A program made the position numbers and the translations under genes. From CAZMLC01 sp964567125 (GTDB taxonomy: Bacteria; Verrucomicrobiota; Kiritimatiellia; RFP12; UBA1067): a stretch of DNA of 18,830 nt. This document shows, one piece after another, positions 1 through 7,320 of this stretch. Location: positions 1 to 18,830 of the forward strand of contig CAZMLC010000055.1 in assembly GCA_964567125.1 (NCBI GenBank). The letters run 5' to 3'. Within the stretch, counting starts at the first letter, position 1; every line of letters begins with the position of its first letter. The notes beneath the pieces are model-generated. The model worked only from the letters and a program-made list of their open reading frames with translations. It did not search any database and was not told the DNA's origin.

Positions 1-2489
1 TCCTGGGCGGCCGTTACGGTCTGGGTTCCAAGGAATTCACCCCGGCTATGGTCAAGGGTATCTTTGACAACGCCGCAGGTGTCAAGAAGAATCATTTCGC
101 CGTCGGTATCGTGGATGATTTGGCCAAGACGAGCATTGACTATCCGGCGCACTTCCGCCTTGCGGACGCAGGTGCCAAGGAGTGCATGTTCTACGGTCTG
201 GGTTCGGACGGCACAGTCGGTGCGAACAAGAACTCGATCAAGATCATCGGTGAAGATACCGAGAACTATGCGCAGGGTTATTTCGTGTACGATTCAAAGA
301 AGGCGGGCGCCATCACGGTATCGCACCTTCGCTTTGGCCCGAAATTGATCCGCAGCACCTATCTCTGCGATAAGCCGGACTTCGTGGCTTGCCATCAGTT
401 CTCGTTCCTCGAGAAGTATGACATGCTCAAGGATATCAAGGTCGGTGGCACGTTCCTGCTCGCTTCGGCTTACGAGGCAAACGAAATCTGGAATCATATT
501 CCGGATGAAGTGGCGCAGCAGATTATCGATAAGAAGCTGAATTTCTACGTCGTGAACGCGCTGAAGCTCGATCATGAGTTGCACCTCAATGGCCGCATCA
601 ACACCATCATGCAGACCGCGTTCTTCAAGATCTCGGGGATCCTGCCTGAGCAGGAAGCCATCGATGCACTGAAGAAAGCGGCGAAAAAGTCCTATGGAAA
701 GAAGGGCGACGCTGTTGTGCAGAAGAACTGGGACGCGATCGATGCGGCATCCAACGCTGTGACGAAGGTCAACTATCCGTCCACACCGGCAGGCAAGATC
801 AAGAAGCCGGCCGTTGTTCCGGCAGAGGCGCCTGAGTTCGTGCAGAAGATCACCGCGACGATCATGTCGCAGAATGGCGATTCGCTCCCGACCTCCCAGA
901 TTCCGGATGACGGTACATGGCCGACCGCGACCACACAATGGGAAAAGCGCAATATCGCGACGGAAATCCCGGTGTGGGATCCGACCGTCTGTATCCAGTG
1001 CTTGCAGTGCTCGCTCGTCTGCCCGCACGCGGCAATCCGCGGCAAGGTCTACGAAGCCGGCGAACTGAAGAATGCTCCTGCGACGTTCAAGAGCGCGGAT
1101 GCCAAGGGCTTGGTCGCCAAGGCTGTGCCTGGCGGTAAGTTCACGATCCAGTGCGCACCGGAAGATTGCACGGGATGCGGTCTCTGCGTGGCACGCTGCC
1201 CGGCAAAGAACAAGGCTGTTGAAGGCAAGAAGGCGATCAATATGGAGAACCAGCTGCCGCTCCGTGCACCCGAAGCTGCGAACTGGAAGTTCTTCCTCTC
1301 GCTGCCGGAAGCGGATGCTTCGAAGGTGGGCACGACCACGATTCAGGGCAGCCAGCTGAAGCAGCCCTTGTTTGAGTTCTCGGGCGCCTGCGCGGGTTGC
1401 GGTGAAACACCGTACATCAAGCTGCTCACGCAGTTGGCCGGTGATCGTCTGATCGTCGCTAACGCAACGGGCTGTTCCTCCATCTATGGCGGTAACCTGC
1501 CGACGACCCCCTATTGCCAGCGCAAGGATGGCCGTGGTCCGGCATGGGCGAACTCGCTCTTCGAGGACAACGCGGAATTCGGTTTGGGCATGCGCTTGAC
1601 CGCGGATAAGCTGCAAGCTTACGCGTTTGAATTGGTCGATCAGGTCGCGGCACATGAGCAGACCCCGGCGACCCTGAAGGCGGTTGCTGAACAGATCAAG
1701 GCGATCGATCAGAAGAGTGACGCTGGTGTTGAAGCGATGCGCGCTGCGGTTGTCGCACTGAAGAAAGAGCTGGCGGGTGGCGTTGCTGCTGGCTGCTCGA
1801 TCTGCAAGAACCTCATGGCTGCTGCGGATTATCTGGTCCGCAAGTCCGTGTGGGTCATCGGTGGTGACGGCTGGGCGTATGATATCGGTTACGGCGGTCT
1901 CGATCACGTGCTCGCTACGGGGCGCAACGTCAAGATCCTCGTGCTCGACACGGAAGTCTACTCCAACACGGGAGGCCAGGCATCCAAGTCCACGCCGATG
2001 GGCGCGATCGCCAAGTTCGCTGCAGGCGGCAAGCCGCAGATGAAGAAGAACCTCGGCATGATCTCCATGACCTACAAGAACATCTACGTGGCGCAGGTCA
2101 GCTTGGGTGCAAATCCGGCTGCGACGGTCAAGGCATTCGCTGAAGCGGAAGCCTATGATGGTCCGGCAATCGTGATTGCATACTCGCACTGTATCGCACA
2201 CGGCATCGAGATGGTCAACGGTCTGGATCATCAGAAGACCGCGGTTGAAACCGGTCACTTCCCGCTCTATCGCTACAACCCGGATATGCGCGCAGAAAGC
2301 AAGAATCCGTTGCAGCTGGATAGCAAGGCGGCCACGCAGTCCTTCGCTGAGACCGCGCTGAAGGAAAACCGCTTCAAGCAGCTGCTCAAGCTGAACCCGG
2401 AAGGTGAAGCCATGTTGAAACACGCTGAAGAACTCTTCAAGGAGAACTTCGACATGCTTCAGAATTTGGCCAGCCTGCCGAAGGCCTAA
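1..2489 (+). CDS. nifJ: Pyruvate:ferredoxin (flavodoxin) oxidoreductase, C-terminal part (5' end outside window)
   Basis: This enzyme decarboxylates pyruvate oxidatively to acetyl-CoA in the cytoplasm and passes the electrons to ferredoxin or flavodoxin. The reading frame is open from the first bases (frame of position 3), and the residues before the first Met are typical of the family (GGRYGLGSKEF), so the gene starts upstream. About 828 of the usual roughly 1,170-1,200 residues are present. In order one sees the oxidoreductase gamma-like domain (GSDGTVGANKNS, near 205-235), a ferredoxin insert with two 4Fe-4S motifs (CIQCLQCSLVCP near 990-1025 and CTGCGLCVARCP near 1167-1205), and the TPP-binding domain with CAGCGE (near 1388), NATGCSS, GDGWAYDIGYGG (near 1863) and YSNTGGQ. 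The scattered cysteines of the TPP domain (CAGC, TGCSS, SHCIAHG) match ligands of the proximal cluster. All key motifs are intact. A strong terminator follows, and the 2[4Fe-4S] ferredoxin at 12345 is a plausible electron acceptor. Confidence 0.97.
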   Translation, partial: LGGRYGLGSKEFTPAMVKGIFDNAAGVKKNHFAVGIVDDLAKTSIDYPAHFRLADAGAKECMFYGLGSDGTVGANKNSIKIIGEDTENYAQGYFVYDSKKAGAITVSHLRFGPKLIRSTYLCDKPDFVACHQFSFLEKYDMLKDIKVGGTFLLASAYEANEIWNHIPDEVAQQIIDKKLNFYVVNALKLDHELHLNGRINTIMQTAFFKISGILPEQEAIDALKKAAKKSYGKKGDAVVQKNWDAIDAASNAVTKVNYPSTPAGKIKKPAVVPAEAPEFVQKITATIMSQNGDSLPTSQIPDDGTWPTATTQWEKRNIATEIPVWDPTVCIQCLQCSLVCPHAAIRGKVYEAGELKNAPATFKSADAKGLVAKAVPGGKFTIQCAPEDCTGCGLCVARCPAKNKAVEGKKAINMENQLPLRAPEAANWKFFLSLPEADASKVGTTTIQGSQLKQPLFEFSGACAGCGETPYIKLLTQLAGDRLIVANATGCSSIYGGNLPTTPYCQRKDGRGPAWANSLFEDNAEFGLGMRLTADKLQAYAFELVDQVAAHEQTPATLKAVAEQIKAIDQKSDAGVEAMRAAVVALKKELAGGVAAGCSICKNLMAAADYLVRKSVWVIGGDGWAYDIGYGGLDHVLATGRNVKILVLDTEVYSNTGGQASKSTPMGAIAKFAAGGKPQMKKNLGMISMTYKNIYVAQVSLGANPAATVKAFAEAEAYDGPAIVIAYSHCIAHGIEMVNGLDHQKTAVETGHFPLYRYNPDMRAESKNPLQLDSKAATQSFAETALKENRFKQLLKLNPEGEAMLKHAEELFKENFDMLQNLASLPKA

Positions 2490-2511
2490 GCTGAATCGCA
2501 CCGCTCAAAAG

Positions 2512-2538
2512 AGGCGCTCCGCAAGGGGCGCCTTTTTT
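2512..2538 (+). terminator. Rho-independent terminator of nifJ
   Basis: A 9-bp stem (AGGCGCTCC at 2512-2520 with GGGGCGCCT at 2525-2533, one T-G wobble) closes on a GCAA tetraloop of the GNRA type. It runs into six T at 2533-2538. It begins 22 bases after the nifJ stop. Confidence 0.9.
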
Positions 2539-2627
2539 ATTTGCACACAGGAAATCAATGTTCCGATTTTGCATGCGGGATGCACGGCTGATCTGCTAAA
2601 GTATGCGCATCCGTTGAGAGTAAAGGA

Positions 2628-3302
2628 ATGCGTCAGATTCTCCCATATTATCGCGTTGCCGAGTGCGCAGCACTCTATGCCGGTGTGCCGCTGCTGCTGA
2701 CGTGCTTGGCGCCCCCTGGTCTGTTGATCCCTATCCTATGGGTCGTGGGCACTGCGGTTTTCGGCGTGCTCGCGCGTATGCCCGGCGTGGAGCTGCGGCG
2801 CCTTCATCACCTGCGGATCCCCGCGCGACAGCTTGGCTGGATCGTAGTGCGCTGGCTGCTTGCCTGCATCGCCCTGATCCTGTTGCTGTACCTGCTCAAC
2901 CCCGCGCTGCTTTTCCGCTTGCCGGTTCAGCAACCGCGTCTGTGGCTCCTCGTGATGCTCTTCTACCCAGTGATCTCAGTCTATCCGCAGACTTTGATTT
3001 ACAGAGCGCTTTTCGATGCGCGTTACGCGGCGCTTTTTAGTTCCGCGCATGTCTCGTTGCTGGTCGGTGCGTGCCTCTTCAGCTTGGCGCATCTGCCGTT
3101 TCAGAATCTCTGGGCCTTGGCCTTGACGTTACCCGGCGGCTATCTTTTTCTGAGCACCTATCGCAGCACAGGCTCCATTGTGCTCAGCGCAGTGGAACAT
3201 GCGCTTTACGGCAATGCGCTCTTCACGATCGGCTGGGGCGCGTATCTCTATTCAGGCTCGGTGCAGATGACCAAGACGCTCTTGACGGCGGTCGGCCCGT
3301 AG
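2628..3302 (+). CDS. CPBP/CAAX-protease-like intramembrane protein, first active-site motif degenerate
   Basis: This is a 224-residue integral membrane protein with several hydrophobic segments (about 15-50, 70-92, 104-120, 140-170, 180-200). The second half resembles the CPBP (CAAX protease and bacteriocin-processing) family of glutamic intramembrane proteases. FSLAH (151-155) fits the FxxxH motif, and EHALYGN (190-196) fits the last His/Asn motif. The first motif, normally EExxxR, reads QTLIYR (121-126), so both glutamates are absent while the Arg is kept. It may be a non-catalytic member or use another residue; the function is unknown. The start is the only ATG at the front; AAAGGA lies directly before it, closer than usual. 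It is flanked by the nifJ terminator and a bidirectional terminator, so it is probably monocistronic. TTGCAT (2569) and TAAAGT (2597) upstream are spaced too far apart to call a promoter. Confidence 0.75.
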   Translation: MRQILPYYRVAECAALYAGVPLLLTCLAPPGLLIPILWVVGTAVFGVLARMPGVELRRLHHLRIPARQLGWIVVRWLLACIALILLLYLLNPALLFRLPVQQPRLWLLVMLFYPVISVYPQTLIYRALFDARYAALFSSAHVSLLVGACLFSLAHLPFQNLWALALTLPGGYLFLSTYRSTGSIVLSAVEHALYGNALFTIGWGAYLYSGSVQMTKTLLTAVGP

Positions 3303-3307
3303 GCATA

Positions 3308-3344
3308 AAAAAAGCGCGTTGCACAATCGGCAACGCGCTTTTTT
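3308..3344. terminator. Bidirectional terminator between convergent genes
   Basis: A perfect 9-bp GC-rich stem (GCGCGTTGC at 3314-3322 with GCAACGCGC at 3330-3338, 7-base loop) has A6 on the left (3308-3313) and T6 on the right (3339-3344). It therefore serves the CPBP-like gene on the plus strand and pheT on the minus strand. Confidence 0.92.
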
Positions 3345-3357
3345 CACATCATCAGGC

Positions 3358-5778
3358 TTAGCCTTCGCGGATATCGACCTTCAGTTCGTTTTTCAACGCC
3401 TGAAGGATCTTGGTGAAGGCGCTGTTGACAAAGTCATCCGTCAGGGTGCGGTCCGCGGCGCGGAATTCGAGCGTATAAGCCATGCTGCGTTTGTTCTGCT
3501 TGGCCATCTCCTTGGATTGGAAAATGTCGAACAGGGCGATGTTGGTCAGCTCAGCCGGCGCGACCTTGCGGATCGCGGTCACGACGTCGGCATGCTTCAG
3601 ACTTGCTTCCGCCACAAAGGCGACATCGCGCTGCGCAGCCGGATATTGCGGCACAGGCTTGATGCTGCCGCCTTTGCGCGTGGCAGCCAGCAGAGGTGCC
3701 ACCTTGAGCTCTGCAACCGCCATCGCCGTCGTCATGCGCCACTGATGACGCAACGTGCCGCTGATGACACCCGCGAGGCCTGCCACCTGATTGTTCAGCT
3801 TGATCTCAAGCGCAAAGCCTGCCTCCATGGCCGGATGCTGCACAGGGATAAAATCGAGCTTGCCCGCATGCCGGGCGGCCACGAGGTTCTCAACCACGCC
3901 TTTGATCCAGAGCAGGGCCTCCTCGCTGGTCACCGGGCGCCGGCTGTCAATCGCGGTGCGGCCGAAGGGCCCCATCAGGCCTATGGCGATGCGCTCTTCT
4001 TCGCACGGCTGCTTGTTTGCATCCAGCGCGAAGACGCGTCCGATTTCAAAGAGGCCCGCCTTTTCGATCTGGCGCGAAGCATTGCGGCCGAGCGAACCGA
4101 CCAGCTGCGGCAGCAGGGAGTCGCGCAGCACGCCGTAATCGGCGCTGACCGGATACGGGATCACCGCGCGCGACGGCGCGGTGCGCGGATCGAACATATC
4201 GAGTTCCTGCGCGGAGAGGAAGCTGTAGTGCATCGCCTCGGAGAAGCCCATGCCGAGCATGAGATCCCGGCACGTGGCGCGCGCGTAGAAGGGCGTGTCA
4301 TCCAAATTGGAAACTGCAGTCGAACGCGGCATGCGGTCGGGAATCGCATCCAGACCGTGCATGCGGGCGATCTCCTCGATTAAATCCGCTTCAAGCGTGA
4401 GGTCGAGCCGCCAGGAGGGAATCTGATAGCGCAAGACCTCGGCATCCGCGGCGGTGAGCAGCTTCAGGCCGAGTCCGGTCAGGATCGCGTTGATCTCCGC
4501 GTTCTCAAGCGGTACGCCGATCACCTCCTGGGCGCGTGCGGTGCGCAGCGCGACTTCACCGGGCGTATACTGGCGGTTATCCACGTCGATGCTGCCTTTG
4601 GCGACCACTGCGGCGCCGTACTGTGCCAGCAGGGAGACTGCGCGACGGCTGGCGATGTCGGCGAGATCGCGGTCAACGCCGCGTTCAAAACGGCGCGACG
4701 ATTCGCTGGCCAAGCCGAGCTTGGTTGAGGTCCACTTGGTCGAGGCGGGATCGAAGAGGGCGCTCTCCAGCAGCACGCATTCCGTAGCGACGGCGATTTC
4801 GCTCTCCGCGCCGCCCATGATGCCGGCGATGGCGTTCGGCGTCTTGGCATCGGCGATCACCAGCATGGTCTCGTCCAGCGTCCGTTCGATGCCGTCCAGC
4901 GTCTTCATCTTTTCACCCGGTGCGGCACAACGCACCACGATGGTGTTTTCCGCCAGCCTGCGGTAGTCAAAGGCATGCAGCGGCTGACCGTATTCCAGCA
5001 TCACGTAGTTCGTGACGTCCACCACGAGGCTGATGGCGCGTACGCCGCAGAGCTCGAGCCGGCGCTGCATCCATTCCGGCGAAGGGCCATCCTTGACGGA
5101 GGTGATGACGCGTGCGGTGTAGCGCGGACATTTGACAGGGTCCTTGACGATCACCTTCGCGAAGTGATCGACCGGCGCGTTGGATTCCGTGAAGTCGAGT
5201 GCCGGCAGTTTCAGCGGACGCTTCAGCAGTGCGGCGAACTCGCGGGCAATGCCGATGATCGAGAGGCAGTCCGGACGATTCCAGGTGATTTCCAGATCCA
5301 TGACGACATCGGCCTTGGGCAGCAGGTCGCGCATCAGCGTGCCGGTCTTGACCGCAGGATCGAGGAGCATCAAGCCCGCGTGATCCGCCGAGAGCTTCAG
5401 TTCGCGCGCGGAGCAGAGCATGCCGAAGGATTCAACGCCGCGCAGCTTCGCCTGCTTGATCTTGAATCCGCCATCCGGAACAACCGCACCGATCTTGGCA
5501 AACGGAACCTTGATGCCCGCAGCGGCATTGGGTGCGCCGCAGACGACTTGGAATTCCTGCGTGCCGTCGGAAACTTTGCAGATGTGGAGGTGGTCCGAAT
5601 TGGGATGCGCGTCGCAGGTCAGGATTTCACCGACCACGAAGTTGTCGTCCAGCACAGCGCCCACCTCTTCGATACCTTCGACTTCAACGCCGGAAAAGGT
5701 CAGCTTGTCAGACAGCTCCTTGACAGATAAATCAGAAACATCCACATATTCGTTCAGCCAGCTAATCGGTACTTTCAT
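3358..5778 (-). CDS. pheT: Phenylalanine--tRNA ligase beta subunit
   Basis: This is the beta chain of the alpha2-beta2 phenylalanyl-tRNA synthetase, which charges tRNA-Phe in the cytoplasm. The 806 residues match the usual bacterial length of about 800. In order: N-terminal MKVPISWLNEYV; an OB-fold tRNA-binding domain (about 39-150, with HPNSDHLHICKV and the CGAPN stretch); the B3/B4 editing domain (about 210-385, with VDVTNYVMLEYGQPLHAFD); the B5 domain (about 400-475, with LEADLIEEIARMHG); the synthetase-like core; and the anticodon-binding FDX-ACB domain (707-806). A GAGG-containing ribosome binding site lies just upstream of the ATG. The usual partner pheS is not adjacent: upstream of pheT are its promoter and a divergent gene, so pheS must be elsewhere. 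No truncation or missing motif is seen. Confidence 0.98.
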   Translation of the reverse strand: MKVPISWLNEYVDVSDLSVKELSDKLTFSGVEVEGIEEVGAVLDDNFVVGEILTCDAHPNSDHLHICKVSDGTQEFQVVCGAPNAAAGIKVPFAKIGAVVPDGGFKIKQAKLRGVESFGMLCSARELKLSADHAGLMLLDPAVKTGTLMRDLLPKADVVMDLEITWNRPDCLSIIGIAREFAALLKRPLKLPALDFTESNAPVDHFAKVIVKDPVKCPRYTARVITSVKDGPSPEWMQRRLELCGVRAISLVVDVTNYVMLEYGQPLHAFDYRRLAENTIVVRCAAPGEKMKTLDGIERTLDETMLVIADAKTPNAIAGIMGGAESEIAVATECVLLESALFDPASTKWTSTKLGLASESSRRFERGVDRDLADIASRRAVSLLAQYGAAVVAKGSIDVDNRQYTPGEVALRTARAQEVIGVPLENAEINAILTGLGLKLLTAADAEVLRYQIPSWRLDLTLEADLIEEIARMHGLDAIPDRMPRSTAVSNLDDTPFYARATCRDLMLGMGFSEAMHYSFLSAQELDMFDPRTAPSRAVIPYPVSADYGVLRDSLLPQLVGSLGRNASRQIEKAGLFEIGRVFALDANKQPCEEERIAIGLMGPFGRTAIDSRRPVTSEEALLWIKGVVENLVAARHAGKLDFIPVQHPAMEAGFALEIKLNNQVAGLAGVISGTLRHQWRMTTAMAVAELKVAPLLAATRKGGSIKPVPQYPAAQRDVAFVAEASLKHADVVTAIRKVAPAELTNIALFDIFQSKEMAKQNKRSMAYTLEFRAADRTLTDDFVNSAFTKILQALKNELKVDIREG

Positions 5779-5803
5779 AAAATCCCTACCTCTTGAAAAA
5801 TGA

Positions 5804-5839
5804 GGATATCAGTATATCCGATTCAGCTGAAAACGTCAC
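5804..5839 (-). promoter_or_regulatory. Promoter of pheT with an inverted repeat over the -10 box
   Basis: Read on the minus strand, a GTGACG -35 (5834-5839) and a TATACT -10 (5811-5816) are separated by 17 bases, upstream of pheT. A perfect 6-bp inverted repeat GGATAT-cagt-ATATCC (5804-5819) covers the -10 box and could be an operator or a coincidence of the AT-rich box. No T-box or leader-peptide attenuator is visible in the roughly 30-nt leader. Confidence 0.5.
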
Positions 5840-5904
5840 GACCGGATTTGCCGTTTCCCGGGCCTGTTGCTCGGTGAACGCCGGGGCAGGGCGTGAAGTT
5901 AAGA

Positions 5905-5934
5905 TTGCTGGAACAAAGGGCTTTGTGTTACTAT
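5905..5934 (+). promoter_or_regulatory. Promoter of the gene at 5995
   Basis: TTGCTG (5905-5910), an 18-base spacer and TACTAT (5929-5934) lie about 60 bases before the ATG. The GTTACTAT context resembles the GTTACCTT box before the ferredoxin gene and the TACCAT box at 9192. Confidence 0.5.
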
Positions 5935-5994
5935 TCGCGCTCCACATGTGCGGAACATGGGACTTTATAAACAGTTGCGGAATGGAAACGACGG

Positions 5995-6948
5995 ATGAGT
6001 GTTGCTAAGAACAGCCTTGAAGTGCACTATTATTTTCGCGAGAACGACGCTAGCCATCTGTTTGATGCGCGCAAGCGCAACCGGTGCGAGCATGCGCTGG
6101 TGCAGATTATCGCCGAGACCGCCCGCGTGCTGGATCTGCGGGTAAAAGTCGAGGCGTTGCCGCCGCGCGAAGGCGGGTTTGTTGAACGCATTGTTTTCTC
6201 GAATCGTCTGCGCGCCACCGCGGCCTGGATGCCCGTGGTCGTTACCGCGGTTGTTGAACTGTTCGCCCTGCCCGCGAAGGCGGATGACGCTGCGAAGCAA
6301 GCGGTTGTGGAGACCCTTTCCGCGGCGGTGCTTGCGTATCGCGATGCTGCGGCGCTGGAGATGTGTCGCGCGCGTCTGGTCGAACTGGTGGGCAACATCA
6401 AGATCCGCAAGCAGAAATCCAATTTCTTCCGCTGTTTAAACGGATACCACAAGGTGATGCGCGTTGGCTTTTCCTACGTGAATGCGGATGGCATCGCCGT
6501 CGAGGGCGCGCAGCAGCTGGTGGAACGCGAAGGTTTTTCACGGCATATCCTGCTGCGCGATGAGATCGAGCCGCTGGAGTTGGAAAACAGTTCGATCCAG
6601 ATTATCGCGCCGGTCCTGTTCGACAGCGACACCTATTGCTGGAAGGGGCTTTTCGACGATCAGGGCACCCAGCGGATCATCAATTTTATCATGAAGGATT
6701 CCGCGTTCAAGGCGCAGGTGGCGGAACAGAAAATCGCGTTTAAGACCGGTACCTATTTGAATTGCGCGCTATCGATTGGCCGGCGCGTGGATGCGGAGGG
6801 CAACGTGATCAATACGCGGTATACCGTGACGCTGGTTTCCGATTACTACGATGGCGCGGGCGCGCACATTGAGACGAAGCAAGGCAAGGAGCATCGGCGT
6901 AAAGCGAAAGAGGAACCGGCGCAGATGCAGATGAGCTTCGATTTCTAG
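5995..6948 (+). CDS. Uncharacterised protein with one hydrophobic segment and a clamp-motif-like C-terminus
   Basis: A 317-residue protein whose function I cannot name. The N-terminal part (1-70, starting SLEVHYYFREND) is polar and mixed alpha/beta-like. A hydrophobic stretch (74-93, with WMPVVVTAVVELFAL) is short for a membrane helix but could be one. A basic segment near 138-150 (IRKQKSNFFRCLNGY) leads into a probably beta-rich C-terminal domain (about 150-285). The N-terminal HYYF start followed by a KSNFF segment reminds me of an uncharacterised family found in scattered bacterial genomes; this is recollection only. The last six residues, QMSFDF, after a charged linker, resemble the Q-L-x-L-x-L/F peptides that bind the DNA polymerase sliding clamp. 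It has its own promoter and is divergent from pheT. The ribosome binding site is weak. No terminator is evident. Confidence 0.8.
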   Translation: MSVAKNSLEVHYYFRENDASHLFDARKRNRCEHALVQIIAETARVLDLRVKVEALPPREGGFVERIVFSNRLRATAAWMPVVVTAVVELFALPAKADDAAKQAVVETLSAAVLAYRDAAALEMCRARLVELVGNIKIRKQKSNFFRCLNGYHKVMRVGFSYVNADGIAVEGAQQLVEREGFSRHILLRDEIEPLELENSSIQIIAPVLFDSDTYCWKGLFDDQGTQRIINFIMKDSAFKAQVAEQKIAFKTGTYLNCALSIGRRVDAEGNVINTRYTVTLVSDYYDGAGAHIETKQGKEHRRKAKEEPAQMQMSFDF

Positions 6949-7110
6949 AGCATCTTCTAAAAGTGGTCAGTGATTAGTGATCAGAAAGAGTTGCAAGTTC
7001 CACGTTGTTAGCAGGCTTTGCACGTCCTGAGCATCGAGCGTCCCACAATTTTAGAATGTTCGCATTTTAGAACTTACCCTTGTGTCCCTCCGTCTATCCA
7101 CCCGCGCGCT
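6949..7110. other. Non-coding stretch with a 16-bp-period direct repeat
   Basis: There is no open frame with coding character between the gene ending at 6948 and the minus-strand glycosyltransferase gene ending at 7310. ATTTTAGAA occurs twice (7048-7056 and 7064-7072) with a 16-base period, and its complement TTCTAAAA lies at 6956-6963. A TCAGTGATTAGTGATCAG run at 6966-6983 has the same flavour as the tandem repeats further right. No RNA gene is recognised. Confidence 0.5.
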
Positions 7111-7165
7111 ACAGACTTACTGACACTTGCTGACACTTCCAGACTTGCTGACACTTACTGACACT
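7111..7165. repeat. AGTGTCAG-type short tandem repeats, left copy of 55-nt duplicate
   Basis: On the minus strand the block is built of AGTGTCAGTA or AGTGTCAGCA decamers (four) and AGTCTGGA/AGTCTGTA octamers (two), giving a higher-order period of about 28. It is identical over all 55 bases to 7266-7320 on the other side of the N run. The true number of units in the genome is unknown because the assembly broke here. Confidence 0.9.
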
Positions 7166-7265
7166 NNNNNNNNNNNNNNNNNNNNNNNNNNNNNNNNNNN
7201 NNNNNNNNNNNNNNNNNNNNNNNNNNNNNNNNNNNNNNNNNNNNNNNNNNNNNNNNNNNNNNNNN
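7166..7265. other. Assembly gap of 100 N
   Basis: Exactly 100 N, flanked by an identical 55-nt sequence on both sides. This is the signature of a scaffolder joining contigs that share a k=55 overlap. The real sequence may contain no gap, or a longer array of the flanking tandem repeat. Frames crossing it have no meaning. Confidence 0.95.
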
Positions 7266-7320
7266 ACAGACTTACTGACACTTGCTGACACTTCCAGACT
7301 TGCTGACACTTACTGACACT
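7266..7320. repeat. AGTGTCAG-type short tandem repeats, right copy of 55-nt duplicate
   Basis: Identical to 7111-7165. Its rightmost bases encode the end of the glycosyltransferase gene: the final Cys-Gln codons and the TAA stop (7310-7312) lie inside the repeat. Confidence 0.9.

Noticed and set aside
294..2501. Long open frame on the minus strand opposite nifJ (735 codons)
   Set aside because: It lies wholly antisense to a well-conserved enzyme and is a by-product of GC-rich codon use; no domain or ribosome binding site.
3319..4383. 354-codon plus-strand frame opposite pheT
   Set aside because: Antisense shadow of pheT, starting inside a terminator hairpin; no family resemblance.
5793..6008. 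71-codon plus-strand frame between pheT and the next gene
   Set aside because: It overlaps both divergent promoters and the next start, with no ribosome binding site and a random-looking product.
7111..7320. CRISPR array
   Set aside because: Units of 8-10 bases without unique spacers; a short tandem repeat, and half of it is the duplicated contig end.
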